This document shows, piece after piece, positions 24,936 to 32,393 of a stretch of 47,337 nt of DNA. This DNA is from JBQKLI01 sp012798975 (lineage in GTDB: Bacteria > Bacillota > Clostridia > Tissierellales > Peptoniphilaceae). Position numbers and translations under genes: made by a program. Below the pieces are notes generated by a model. That model searched no databases. It was not told the DNA's origin and worked only from the letters and a program-made list of their open reading frames with translations. The first letter of the stretch is position 1; every line of letters starts with the position of its first letter. Location: assembly GCF_052116305.1 (NCBI RefSeq), contig NZ_JBQKLI010000016.1:1-47337 (forward strand). The letters run 5' to 3'.

Positions 24936-25565
24936 TTAGAGCTGCATAAAACTTTGAATATCTCTTTTTAATTCCTTTTCGGCCTTCTCTTTATCTCCAT
25001 TTTTCAATAACTCTATTAAGCTGTCATGCTGATGGCTGTATAGATTAAAAACCGATTTATCCCAATGATTCCAATAAAACTGGGCAAAAATAATCATCTG
25101 CTTTGTCATAGCTGTTTTTAAAGTCTCGTAAAAGAATTCATCATGATAAAAAGACGCCAGCTTAAGATGGAAATCTTGATTGGCTTTCCAATAATTTTCG
25201 ATTTGGGATTTATCGACATCCGACGTTGTTGAATGGTGAAGTTCTTCCAAATTCTGAATATCTTCCAATTGAATCCGATCCCAGTATTTTTTTAGATATT
25301 CAATTTCCACAACTTCCCTAAATTGGATAATACTTTTTAAATATTCATCGGAATATTGAACAATGGTATAGCCGTATCTCGGAACGCTCTTTAAAACCCC
25401 TTCATTGCACAACTCAATCAAGGCATCTCGAATAGGTGCTTTGCTTACTTCGTATTTTGCCATAAGCTCCTTTTCATTGATACGGTCATATATATTATAT
25501 TTACCCCGAATAAGGTCTTTTTTAATATTTTCATACACTTTAATTCTTAAATTTTTCTCTGCCAT
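24936..25565 (-). CDS. GntR-family (FCD) transcriptional regulator
   Basis: A 209-residue repressor. The N-terminal winged helix (YENIKKDLIRGKYNIYDRINEKELMAKYEVSKAPIRDAL, about 11-49) is followed by an all-helical FCD ligand domain with metal-binding type histidines (for example FHLKLASFYHDEFFYETL). It is divergent from the cysteine-desulfidase-type gene, with only 108 bp between starts. A palindrome CTGATATGATCAG overlaps the -10 of the opposite gene, so it probably represses that gene until an effector (perhaps an amino acid) binds. Ribosome site AGAGGA. Confidence 0.9.
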   Translation of the reverse strand: MAEKNLRIKVYENIKKDLIRGKYNIYDRINEKELMAKYEVSKAPIRDALIELCNEGVLKSVPRYGYTIVQYSDEYLKSIIQFREVVEIEYLKKYWDRIQLEDIQNLEELHHSTTSDVDKSQIENYWKANQDFHLKLASFYHDEFFYETLKTAMTKQMIIFAQFYWNHWDKSVFNLYSHQHDSLIELLKNGDKEKAEKELKRDIQSFMQL

Positions 25566-25580
25566 TTTTTCCTCTTTTCG

Positions 25581-25612
25581 TTGACAATTAAAGCTTTTGC
25601 TGATATGATCAG
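25581..25612 (+). promoter_or_regulatory. Near-consensus promoter with overlapping operator palindrome
   Basis: TTGACA (25581-25586), 17-bp spacer, TATGAT (25604-25609). The palindrome CTGAT-ATG-ATCAG (25600-25612) covers the -10. A nearly perfect sigma-A promoter held by a GntR-type repressor next door is the simplest reading. A second related pair TGATAT...ATATCA spans 25601-25620. Confidence 0.75.
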
Positions 25613-25673
25613 TAATATCATTAGTAGTCTTATCAGTTTAAATCTTTTATCTATTATATCACAGGAGGTTCCT

Positions 25674-26963
25674 ATGGATAAAATCACCCAATATCAAATG
25701 AAAAATATCCTTCTTCAAGAAGTAATGCCTGCCTTAGGCTGTACAGAGCCTATCGCCATTGCATTAGCCGCAGCAAAAGCCAGAGAAGTTCTAGGGGAGC
25801 TTCCTGAAAAAGCTACTATTCTCTGCAGCGGCAATATTATAAAAAACGCAAAATCTGTTATCGTACCAAATGCAGAAGGCCTGCACGGCATTGAAATCGC
25901 AGCTTCTTTAGGAATACTAGGCGGCGATTCTTCTAAAGGACTTAAGGTTCTAGAAAACATTACCCATGAAATGATCCTAGAAGCAAAGAAACTTATCTTC
26001 GAAAACAAAATCAAAGTTCAGTTTGTAGAAGGAATTGAAGGTCTTTATATCGTGGCAAATCTTGTCAAAGACAAAGATCAAGCCATCGTAGAATTAAAAG
26101 ATGACCACAGCTCTTTTTATTCTATTCAAAAAGACGGAGAATATCTATTGGCTCCCCCTGAAAATGAAGGAGAAAAGAATTCGACTGATTCGGATTTGGA
26201 AATTTTATCCATTGGATCTATCTTAGAATTTGCAGATACCGTTGATTTAAATGAAAACAAAGAGTTGACAACTCTTCTTGATATGCAGATTGAATACAAT
26301 ACAGCCATCGCTGAAGAAGGCCTCGCTAAAGAATACGGTTCATCCATCGGGAAAACTCTTTTAGAATACAACGACGAAAATGTTTTGAAAATAAAAGCAA
26401 GAGCTATGACTGCTGCAGGAAGCGACGCCAGAATGGGCGGCTGCAGCAAGCCGGTCATGATAAACTCTGGCTCCGGCAATCAGGGAATGACCGTATCGAT
26501 TCCTGTTATCGTTTATGCCAAGGAATTAAAAAAAGAAAAAGAAGATCTGTATCGAGCACTTATATTATCAAATCTGATCAGTATTTATCAAAAAAGATAT
26601 ATTGGTAAACTTTCCGCTTTCTGCGGTGTGGTAACAGCAGCTGCCGCAAGCGGCGCCGGTATCGGCTATCTTTTAGGATTTACAAAAGAAAAAATCGAGA
26701 AAATTATTATCAACACCGTTGCCACTACAGGAGGCATGGTATGCGACGGAGCAAAACCCTCCTGCGCCTCTAAAATCTCCTTGGCTGTAGAAAATGCCAT
26801 CTCTGCAGTTCAAATGGCGGACAAAGGCGTTTCCTTTTCTTCCGGCGAAGGAATCGTCGGAGAAAGCGCTGACGAAACCATAAAAAATATAGGACAAATG
26901 GCAAAGTTGGGCATGAGAACAACGGATGTGGAGATTTTGAATATTATGCTTTCAAAACATTGA
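25674..26963 (+). CDS. L-cysteine desulfidase / serine dehydratase-like protein (UPF0597, CyuA/YhaM type)
   Basis: A 429-residue member of the family of E. coli CyuA (YhaM) and archaeal L-cysteine desulfidase, which release sulfide, ammonia and pyruvate from cysteine with an oxygen-sensitive [4Fe-4S] cluster. The family start QEVMPALGCTEPIAIALAAAKA includes Cys23. GGCSKP (Cys257), AFCGVV (Cys317), MVCDGAKPSCASK (Cys357, Cys364) and NSGSGNQG (264-271) are conserved features and give candidate cluster ligands. The ATG at 25674 follows ACAGGAGG. Regulated by the divergent GntR protein, as judged from the operator. The long 3' UTR carries arrays of 22-bp modules. Serine as substrate cannot be excluded. 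Confidence 0.85.
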   Translation: MDKITQYQMKNILLQEVMPALGCTEPIAIALAAAKAREVLGELPEKATILCSGNIIKNAKSVIVPNAEGLHGIEIAASLGILGGDSSKGLKVLENITHEMILEAKKLIFENKIKVQFVEGIEGLYIVANLVKDKDQAIVELKDDHSSFYSIQKDGEYLLAPPENEGEKNSTDSDLEILSIGSILEFADTVDLNENKELTTLLDMQIEYNTAIAEEGLAKEYGSSIGKTLLEYNDENVLKIKARAMTAAGSDARMGGCSKPVMINSGSGNQGMTVSIPVIVYAKELKKEKEDLYRALILSNLISIYQKRYIGKLSAFCGVVTAAAASGAGIGYLLGFTKEKIEKIIINTVATTGGMVCDGAKPSCASKISLAVENAISAVQMADKGVSFSSGEGIVGESADETIKNIGQMAKLGMRTTDVEILNIMLSKH

Positions 26964-26972
26964 TAAAGAGAA

Positions 26973-27060
26973 GGCAGGATTCCTACGGAACCTAGGCGAG
27001 ATTCCTGGGGAACTCAGGCAGGCTCCCTTCGGGACCCAGGCAGGATCGCTACGCGACCTA
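26973..27060 (+). repeat. Array of four 22-bp hairpin modules (family A, copy 1)
   Basis: Four exact 22-bp units (26973, 26995, 27017, 27039). Each has the plan GGC-RGG (GAG in unit 2)-N-stem(4)-loop(3)-stem(4)-CC (or CUC)-YA. Stems are UUCC/GGAA, UUCC/GGAA, UCCC/GGGA and UCGC/GCGA. Base changes on one side are matched on the other, so the RNA hairpins are preserved. It begins 10 bp after the cyuA-type stop, in sense orientation, and the whole is repeated at 27181-27289. Confidence 0.85.
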
Positions 27061-27180
27061 GGAAATATCAGCGGATAGTTTATAAAATAGTGTCAAATCT
27101 TCCAATTTTAAGAATCTCCCTCTCTGATAACTAAAAAATACCCTGCAAAAAGTATGAGCCATCATTTTCTAATACAAAAA

Positions 27181-27289
27181 GGCGGCATTGCGTTGCAAAC
27201 AGGCAGGATTCCCGCGGAACCTTGGCGAGATTCCTGGGGAACTCAGGCGGGCTCCCTTCGGGACCCAGGCAGGATCCCTTTGCGACCTA
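27181..27289 (+). repeat. Array of five hairpin modules (family A, copy 2)
   Basis: Second copy of the array: a 21-bp divergent unit at 27181, then units at 27202, 27224, 27246 and 27268. The flanks are also duplicated (GGAAAT..CAGCGGA.AGTTTATAA and CCCTCTCTGATAACTAAAA), giving an imperfect direct repeat of about 160 bp with 26973-27130. The 22-bp period is not a multiple of three, so the frame through it is not a protein. Confidence 0.85.
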
Positions 27290-27367
27290 GGAAATGGCAG
27301 CGGAGAGTTTATAAGAAAGTTAAAGTCTTTCAAATTTCATAATCACCCTCTCTGATAACTAAAAGAA

Positions 27368-27398
27368 GGAAAGTGAATAACATCACTTTCCTTTTTTA
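27368..27398 (+). terminator. Terminator at the end of the long 3' UTR of the cyuA-type gene
   Basis: GGAAAGTG / CACTTTCC with flanking A/T pairing and a TTTTTT tail, 405 bp after the stop codon, so both module arrays would be transcribed. Confidence 0.82.
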
Positions 27399-27449
27399 TT
27401 ACAATACATTCCGAAATTCAGACTATTTCTTACATGCTGCTACACTCTT

Positions 27450-27486
27450 TTTTAAAAAAGTACTCATGCCGTTGGCATGAGTACTT
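27450..27486 (-). terminator. Terminator at the end of the argF 3' UTR
   Basis: The minus-strand transcript forms AAGTACTCATGCC - AAC - GGCATGAGTACTT followed by TTTTT. It lies about 170 nt after the argF stop, beyond the module array and the polypyrimidine element. Confidence 0.85.
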
Positions 27487-27502
27487 AAGTTAAAAAAGAA
27501 AA

Positions 27503-27577
27503 GAAACACGCTCCTGTTTCTACCTTCCCTAACCCCTACAACCTATAACCTATTCCCTATCTCTTCTCTCTTTCCTC
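27503..27577 (+). repeat. Dispersed repeat family B copy
   Basis: Hairpin GAAACACGCTCCTGTTTC, then a pyrimidine-rich tract including CCCTAACCCCTACAACCTA and TAACCTATTCCCTATC. Nearly the same sequence occurs inverted at 31432-31511. Confidence 0.7.
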
Positions 27578-27650
27578 TAGGCCGCAAAGCAGTCCTGCCT
27601 AAAGCCTAGGTGCCATAGGCATCCTGCCTGGATTGCGCAGCAATCCCGCC
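27578..27650 (-). repeat. Hairpin module array after argF (family A, copy 3)
   Basis: On the minus strand, 22-bp units at 27650-27629 (stem UUGC/GCAA), 27628-27607 (UGCC/GGCA) and 27599-27578 (CUGC/GCGG) with a GGCTTTA spacer. It starts 8 bp after the argF stop and reads in the argF sense. Confidence 0.82.
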
Positions 27651-27658
27651 TAAAGCCT

Positions 27659-28651
27659 CTATCTCCCTATCGTCGCAACCATTACAGCTTTTATCGTATG
27701 CATTCTATTTTCTGCTTGGTCGAACACTTTAGAGTGAGGGCTTCTGAAGACTTCATCTGTTACTTCCATTTCTTCCAGTCCGTACTCTTCATGGATTTGT
27801 TTTCCGATTTCTGTATTTAAATCGTGGAAGCTTGGAAGGCAGTGCAAAAATACGACTTTATCGTTTTCGCATTTTTTGATCATTTCCATATTTACTTGAT
27901 AGTCTTTTAAAAGATCGATTCTTTCTTTAAACTGATCTTCTTCTCCCATAGAAACCCAAACATCTGTATAAAGCACATCGGCTCCTTTTACAGCGTTGAT
28001 GTCTTCTGTGATCTCAATTTTTCCGCCTGTTTCCTTGCAGACTTCTCTCATCTCTTCTACAAGCTCTTTTCCAGGCCATAAGGATTTTGGCGCAATAATA
28101 TGGATTTCCATTCCTACCTTTGCAGCTCCGATCATTAAAGAGTTTGCCATATTATTTCTGCCGTCTCCGATATAGCAGAATTTCACATCTCTCAAAGGTT
28201 TTGCCACATGTTCTTTTACAGTTAAGAAGTCAGCTAATATTTGTGTTGGATGGTAAAGATCAGTCAATCCATTCCACACAGGCACATTAGAATGCTCTGC
28301 CAATTCTTCTACCCTCTCATGGGAGAATCCTCTAAATTCGATTCCGTCATAGAAACGGGCTAACACTTTAGCCGTATCTTCCACAGACTCTTTTTTTCCA
28401 AACTGGCTGTCTTTTGAGCCTAAGAATGTAACTTGGCCTCCTTCATCAAAACAAGCTACTTCGAAAGCAGTTCTTGTTCTTGTAGATGCTTTTTCAAAAA
28501 GCAGAACAATGCTTTTTCCTTCTAATAAATCCCCTTTGTTACCTGCACGTTTTTTCGCTTTTAAATCAGCGGACAGATTTAACAAGTATTCTATCTCTTC
28601 TGATGTAAAGTCTTTTAATGTTAAAAAATCTCTTCCTTTCAAATTAAACAT
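27659..28651 (-). CDS. argF: Ornithine carbamoyltransferase
   Basis: Converts ornithine and carbamoyl phosphate to citrulline, or the reverse in arginine catabolism (ArcB). The 330-residue product has carbamoyl-phosphate loop STRTRT (56-61), HPTQILADF, the YIGDGRNNMANS ornithine-domain loop and HCLPSFHD near the C-terminus. ATG at 28651 follows AAGGAGG; the 16-residue upstream extension is discarded. No arg or arc genes are adjacent, so anabolic or catabolic use is undecided. The promoter is TTGCAA-N18-TATAAT. The 3' UTR carries family-A modules. Confidence 0.95.
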   Translation of the reverse strand: MFNLKGRDFLTLKDFTSEEIEYLLNLSADLKAKKRAGNKGDLLEGKSIVLLFEKASTRTRTAFEVACFDEGGQVTFLGSKDSQFGKKESVEDTAKVLARFYDGIEFRGFSHERVEELAEHSNVPVWNGLTDLYHPTQILADFLTVKEHVAKPLRDVKFCYIGDGRNNMANSLMIGAAKVGMEIHIIAPKSLWPGKELVEEMREVCKETGGKIEITEDINAVKGADVLYTDVWVSMGEEDQFKERIDLLKDYQVNMEMIKKCENDKVVFLHCLPSFHDLNTEIGKQIHEEYGLEEMEVTDEVFRSPHSKVFDQAENRMHTIKAVMVATIGR

Positions 28652-28697
28652 TAACTGCCTCCTTAGAATTCTGTATATATGTAGTATTCGTAAGTTC

Positions 28698-28727
28698 ATT
28701 ATAAAGTAAAAAGGATCTTAATTGCAA
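28698..28727 (-). promoter_or_regulatory. argF promoter
   Basis: On the minus strand TTGCAA (28727-28722), 18-bp spacer, TATAAT (28703-28698), about 47 bp upstream of the start codon. Confidence 0.6.
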
Positions 28728-28784
28728 TAAAGTTTTATGGTAAAAATTTCATAATTTAAAAGCAAGTAAATGTCTTTTTATAAA

Positions 28785-28814
28785 AAGAAAGCACACTCTA
28801 ATGTGTGCTTTCTT
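28785..28814 (-). terminator. Terminator of the YsnF-like stress gene
   Basis: AAGAAAGCACAC / GTGTGCTTTCTT followed by TTTATA on the minus strand. Confidence 0.82.
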
Positions 28815-28830
28815 GCATATTAACTATAAA

Positions 28831-29760
28831 TTATCTTTTCAAATCATTATCGAGATCTAAACGTTTTCTCTCATCATCAGTCAATAGATCGTCATCATCT
28901 CTTCTAATGTTTCCATCTACATTTCCGCGAATATCAGCATCCCCATCTACTTCAATATCTTCATGGCGTACTGTTTCCGTAATATTTTCTGTATCTTGAT
29001 GCTTTACTTTTTTGATGGATATTTCGTCATCAACGACTGTTTTTTTATTTACTTCTACGCGTTCTTCACTGATAGGAATATGAATTTCATCATTTTCATC
29101 CCAAACGCCATCTCCTAGATCTCCATCTCGTACTTCTTTTCCATCTCCGCGGCGTCTTTCGATGATAATTTCTTCTTTTTCCACTGGAACTTCAATGTTT
29201 TGAGTTTCTTCCTTTACAACTTTTCTAACATTGACTTCCCCAGTTTCGACTCTATCTTTATCTATATTTAATTTTTCTTTTTTAAGCTCTAATACTTCTT
29301 CTTCTGTAGTATTGCGCTCTCGATCATAATCATCACGTAGTCTATTTCTATCATCTAAATCAGTATCTCTTTCGTAAGCTGTTCCTGCTAGATTATCTTT
29401 GTCGGTATAAGCTGCGTTTCTGCCTGCGACAGTCGTATCCGCATCATCCTCAACCAAGACCACACTTTGTCCAGCTTGAAGATCGTTTCTATATTCCTCT
29501 ACTACTCTTCTGTCGTCATCTGCTATATCTCTGTCCCAATAATCGTCGCTATATTGATCATAAGTGAAGGCGCCTTTTATTTTTTCCCAAAGGCTTAAAT
29601 CATTGTCGGCATCGCCGTCATGTCTTGCATCTAAATTGCTGCTTAGGTCTTCGTTGGAAATAACTTTAATCTGATCTTTTGTGTAGCCTCTCTCTAACAG
29701 TTCCTCTACTGCTCTTCTTGCTTCTGTTGCAGATGCATATTTACCATATACTCGTTTTAT
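28831..29760 (-). CDS. YsnF/AvaK-domain (DUF2382) stress protein with an ATA start codon
   Basis: A 309-residue acidic protein. The N-terminal 60 residues (KRVYGKYASATEARRAVEEL, LLERGYTKDQIKVIS) match the domain of Bacillus general stress protein 17M. The C-terminal half is DUF2382: ELKKEKLNIDKDRVETGEV, EEIIIERRRGDGKE, IPISEERVEVNKKTVV. It is extremely rich in Asp/Glu/Arg/Lys. There is no ATG, GTG or TTG where the family begins: after AGGAGGAAATT the frame reads ATA AAA CGA, one base from ATG AAA CGA. The next possible start (GTG at 29463) would remove the first domain. Either ATA is used weakly, or the gene has lost its start, or the base is wrong. Confidence 0.78.
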   Translation of the reverse strand: MKRVYGKYASATEARRAVEELLERGYTKDQIKVISNEDLSSNLDARHDGDADNDLSLWEKIKGAFTYDQYSDDYWDRDIADDDRRVVEEYRNDLQAGQSVVLVEDDADTTVAGRNAAYTDKDNLAGTAYERDTDLDDRNRLRDDYDRERNTTEEEVLELKKEKLNIDKDRVETGEVNVRKVVKEETQNIEVPVEKEEIIIERRRGDGKEVRDGDLGDGVWDENDEIHIPISEERVEVNKKTVVDDEISIKKVKHQDTENITETVRHEDIEVDGDADIRGNVDGNIRRDDDDLLTDDERKRLDLDNDLKR

Positions 29761-29997
29761 AATTTCCTCCTAATTTAATTTAGATAAAAAGCCATAATAA
29801 GGTCGGGAATTTTTACCTGTCTTATCTATACCCAAACAGAAAATAAATATTCAAACAGGACTAATTTTGTATTAATATTAAAACATTATAATAATATATG
29901 ACTTAATCGAATTTTATGATATGTCTTGAGACAGATCTCGATATAAAAATCATCCATTATTCTTATCCTTCTGTTACAATAGTTTATGGAGGTTGCT

Positions 29998-31356
29998 ATG
30001 AAAAAAGCTAATGAAAACAGAATGGGATTTGAACCTGTCCTTCCTTTGCTTTTAAGGATGTCATCGCCGGTGATTTTTTCCATGTTTATTTCAAGTTTAT
30101 ACAATGTGGTAGACAGTTATTTTGTTGCCCAAATCAGCGAAAAAGCGCTGCGTGCTGTCTCTTTAAGCTACCCGATACAGTTAGTCCTTATCGCTTTTGG
30201 CGTAGGAACAGGAGTCGGCATTAATTCTTACGCTGCAAGACTTCTTGGCCAAAGAGAAGAAGAAAAAGCATCGAATGTAGCAAGCCACGGTCTTCTTTTA
30301 GCTATCGCGACTTCTTTCGTCTTTATGCTTTTTGGGCTTTTCGGAGTAGAAAGCCTTTTTTCTACCTTTACAAATGATCCAGAAGTGTACGCCATGGGAG
30401 TACAATACAGCCGCCTTATTTCTATTTTTTCCATCGGTTCTATTGTGCAGATCTCTCAAGAAAAAACGATACAAAGCACAGGCAGGATGTTTGTGCCCAT
30501 GCTTTCTCAGCTTATCGGTTCTCTTTTAAATATCGTTCTAGACCCGATTTTTATCTTCGGTTTTTTCGGTATTCCTGCTATGGGCGTTACAGGTGCTGCT
30601 GTGGCCACTTTGATCGGTCAGTTTGTAGGAGCTTATATCTGTATTCATTATCTTCTCATCTATGACGGAGAACTTAAAATCACGAAAAAACACTATTCCT
30701 TTGATTGGGACATTATAAAAGAAATCTATAAAGTAGGACTGCCTTCGATTATTATGCAGTCTATCGGCGCCTTGCTGAATATGGGCTTTAACTACATACT
30801 CATTCCTATTTCAGAAATCGCCGTTTCCGTGCTGGGAATCTATTATAAGCTTCAAAGCTTTATCTTCCTGCCGGTTTTCGGCTTGACTCAGGGAGTTCTG
30901 CCCCTTATAGCCTATAACTACGGCGCAAAGAAGAAAACAAGAATCGATGAATCTATGAACTACGGCTTTAAGATTGCCGCTCTTATGATGGGAATCGGAA
31001 CAGCCATTTTTCTGCTCTTTCCCGAAGAACTGCTGCAGATTTTTAACAGCACCCCAGAGATGATCCAAATCGGTGTCCCTATGCTTCAGATCACTTCACT
31101 TTGTTTTATACCAGCCGCCCTTGGTATTATGTACTCCACCTTCTTCCAAGCTTTAGGCTATGGAATATACAGTCTACAAATGTCGATCTTAAGGCAAATG
31201 ATTGTAATCCTTCCTTTAGCAAAACTTTTAAGCTATATTAGTTTAGAAAGCATCTGGCTTTCTTATCCCATAGCAGAAATTTTTGCACTGGCTTATGGCT
31301 ATTATCTTTATAAGAAAATCTATACGAATAAAATTCTATTATTGAAGGAGAATTAG
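29998..31356 (+). CDS. MATE-family multidrug/Na+ exporter
   Basis: A 452-residue membrane protein with twelve predicted helices. FEPVLPLLLRMSSPVIFSMF and NVVDSYFVAQISEKALRAVSLSYPIQ at the N-terminus, and the mirrored second half (VGLPSIIMQSIGALLNMGFN), are typical of DinF/NorM-like clostridial MATE proteins. It would expel cationic drugs in exchange for Na+ or H+. ATG at 29998 follows GGAGGTTGCT; an upstream ATG at 29986 overlaps the ribosome site. No regulator is adjacent. Its 3' flank carries family-A modules and then a family-B element. Confidence 0.92.
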   Translation: MKKANENRMGFEPVLPLLLRMSSPVIFSMFISSLYNVVDSYFVAQISEKALRAVSLSYPIQLVLIAFGVGTGVGINSYAARLLGQREEEKASNVASHGLLLAIATSFVFMLFGLFGVESLFSTFTNDPEVYAMGVQYSRLISIFSIGSIVQISQEKTIQSTGRMFVPMLSQLIGSLLNIVLDPIFIFGFFGIPAMGVTGAAVATLIGQFVGAYICIHYLLIYDGELKITKKHYSFDWDIIKEIYKVGLPSIIMQSIGALLNMGFNYILIPISEIAVSVLGIYYKLQSFIFLPVFGLTQGVLPLIAYNYGAKKKTRIDESMNYGFKIAALMMGIGTAIFLLFPEELLQIFNSTPEMIQIGVPMLQITSLCFIPAALGIMYSTFFQALGYGIYSLQMSILRQMIVILPLAKLLSYISLESIWLSYPIAEIFALAYGYYLYKKIYTNKILLLKEN

Positions 31357-31386
31357 GGAAAGATAGGCTCTAAGCTGTAGGCTTTA

Positions 31387-31431
31387 GGCGGGATGCCTAC
31401 GGCACCCAGGCGGCACGCCTTACGGCGGCTA
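31387..31431 (+). repeat. Two hairpin modules after the MATE gene (family A, copy 4)
   Basis: Units at 31387 (22 bp, stem UGCC/GGCA) and 31409 (23 bp), starting about 30 bp after the MATE stop, in sense orientation, preceded by GGCTTTA as in the argF array. Confidence 0.8.
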
Positions 31432-31511
31432 GGGAAAAGATAGGATAAAGATAAGAAATAGGTTATAGGTTGTAGGGGTTAGGGAATGTAGAAACAGGAG
31501 CGTGTTTCATT
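31432..31511 (-). repeat. Dispersed repeat family B, inverted copy
   Basis: On the minus strand it reads GAAACACGCTCCTGTTTCTA followed by CATTCCCTAACCCCTACAAC and CTATAACCTATTTC, nearly the same as 27503-27560. So the 27.5-kb and 31.4-kb loci share both elements in mirror arrangement. Confidence 0.7.
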
Positions 31512-32107
31512 TGTTTATCTAAATATACTCTTGCCTGTTTCTAAGAGATCCTTTGTTAAAAATAAATTTAATTCTATTCATTTAGTATGAAAGGACTGGC
31601 GGTTTGGAGAAGGCTTTGAACTGGCAGTTTTTTTGATGTTTATTTAGATAATAAAATCAAAATAGACACTTTTCAAAAAAGAAAAAGCCCTTTATAATAC
31701 ACTCAATCTCTATCTGACGCAATGTAGAAGAAGTCCGAGTCAAAGAGATTAAAGAAAAATTCAAATGGATTATTTTGAGCTGACCTTCCTAAGAAAACAG
31801 ATTTTAAATATATGAAAGAAGCGAACATTGTTTCTGCAGCTAGCCACGGAAATAATATCCCTAGAAAGTCTTTACGTCACAAGACCATGCTAGAAGTATT
31901 TATGTAACCCTGTCTCGATTAACTTGAATATTCTGATATAGTATTCCTGATATAACCGCAAAAGAGTCCACTGGGTCTTGACTATCCAACACCCAGTGGA
32001 CTACATCTAGCTAAGGCTGTGCAAAAAAATATCGGCCTTACCCTGTTCTGGAAAGCCGATACACAAAATGTTTCATACACCTTATTCCTTTAAACGGTCC
32101 ATTTCCT

Positions 32108-32320
32108 TTACCGGTTGTTATTTCTCGTTTCAATTAATGCCTTTGAACTAGAAAGCCCAAACCCGATTAAGGAGATTGTAATAAGTAGATAATATAACCT
32201 ATTCTCCATTTGAGTAAAACCTAATGCAAATATAATTACGGATAGCCCCATAACAGCATTCCATTAATTAGGCTTTTCCAGGTATGGATCCAGAACAATA
32301 CACAGTAGTACAATACGAAT
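32108..32320 (-). pseudogene. Remnant of a small membrane protein
   Basis: On the minus strand one frame reads IVLLCIVLDPYLEKPN, TAA stop (32266-32264), then WNAVMGLSVIIFALGFTQ, MENRLYYLLITISLIGFGLS and a polar tail to a stop at 32110-32108. Two clear membrane helices flank the MEN segment, resembling YiaA/B-type two-helix proteins. A possible shorter product starts at ATG 32251 (47 aa) but has only a weak ribosome site. The in-frame stop and lack of a start upstream suggest decay. It could instead be a real 47-residue membrane peptide. Confidence 0.4.
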
Positions 32321-32330
32321 AATTCAAATA

Positions 32331-32368
32331 AAAACGAGCTTACCTGCATTCGCAGCGGCTCGTTTTTT
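32331..32368 (-). terminator. Terminator after the uracil-DNA glycosylase gene
   Basis: AAAACGAGC / GCTCGTTTTTT with an inner CTGC/GCAG stem; usable on the minus strand (tail TTTTT) and possibly the plus strand. Confidence 0.8.
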
Positions 32369-32393
32369 ATCTTTTATTCTTCAATAAATCCCA

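Larger units (their letters stand above)
26964..27658. other. 695-bp intergenic region filled with repeats and two terminators
   Basis: Between the convergent cyuA-type gene and argF. It holds two family-A arrays in + sense, a + terminator (27368-27398), a - terminator (27458-27486), a family-B hairpin/polypyrimidine copy (27503-27577) and a third family-A array in - sense (27578-27650). The small frame at 27154-27342 is made of repeat sequence and is not called. Confidence 0.8.
31357..32393. other. About 1 kb without an intact gene: repeats, decayed sequence, hairpins
   Basis: After the repeats, 31512-31930 has AT-rich sequence with broken frames; one fragment (31812-31907, MKEANIVSAASHG...) may be a transposase relic but is not convincing. 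A 12-bp stem AGTCCACTGGGT / ACCCAGTGGACT lies at 31965-32002 and a 7-bp stem TATCGGC / GCCGATA at about 32030-32062. A decayed membrane-protein frame is listed separately. The region reads as a graveyard. Confidence 0.55.

Noticed and set aside
26973..27289. CRISPR array
   Set aside because: Repeats are directly adjoining with no unique spacers, and variation is inside the repeat in compensatory fashion; no cas genes.
27154..27342. 62-codon open frame across the second module array
   Set aside because: It consists mostly of 22-bp hairpin repeats (not a multiple of three), has no ribosome site, and the paired copy upstream does not keep the frame.
29764..29997. Gene between the YsnF-like and MATE genes
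   Set aside because: Only AT-rich promoter-like sequence; no frame with a start and ribosome site.
31965..32002. Intrinsic terminator
   Set aside because: Strong 12-bp stem but no U tract on either strand and no gene ending there.
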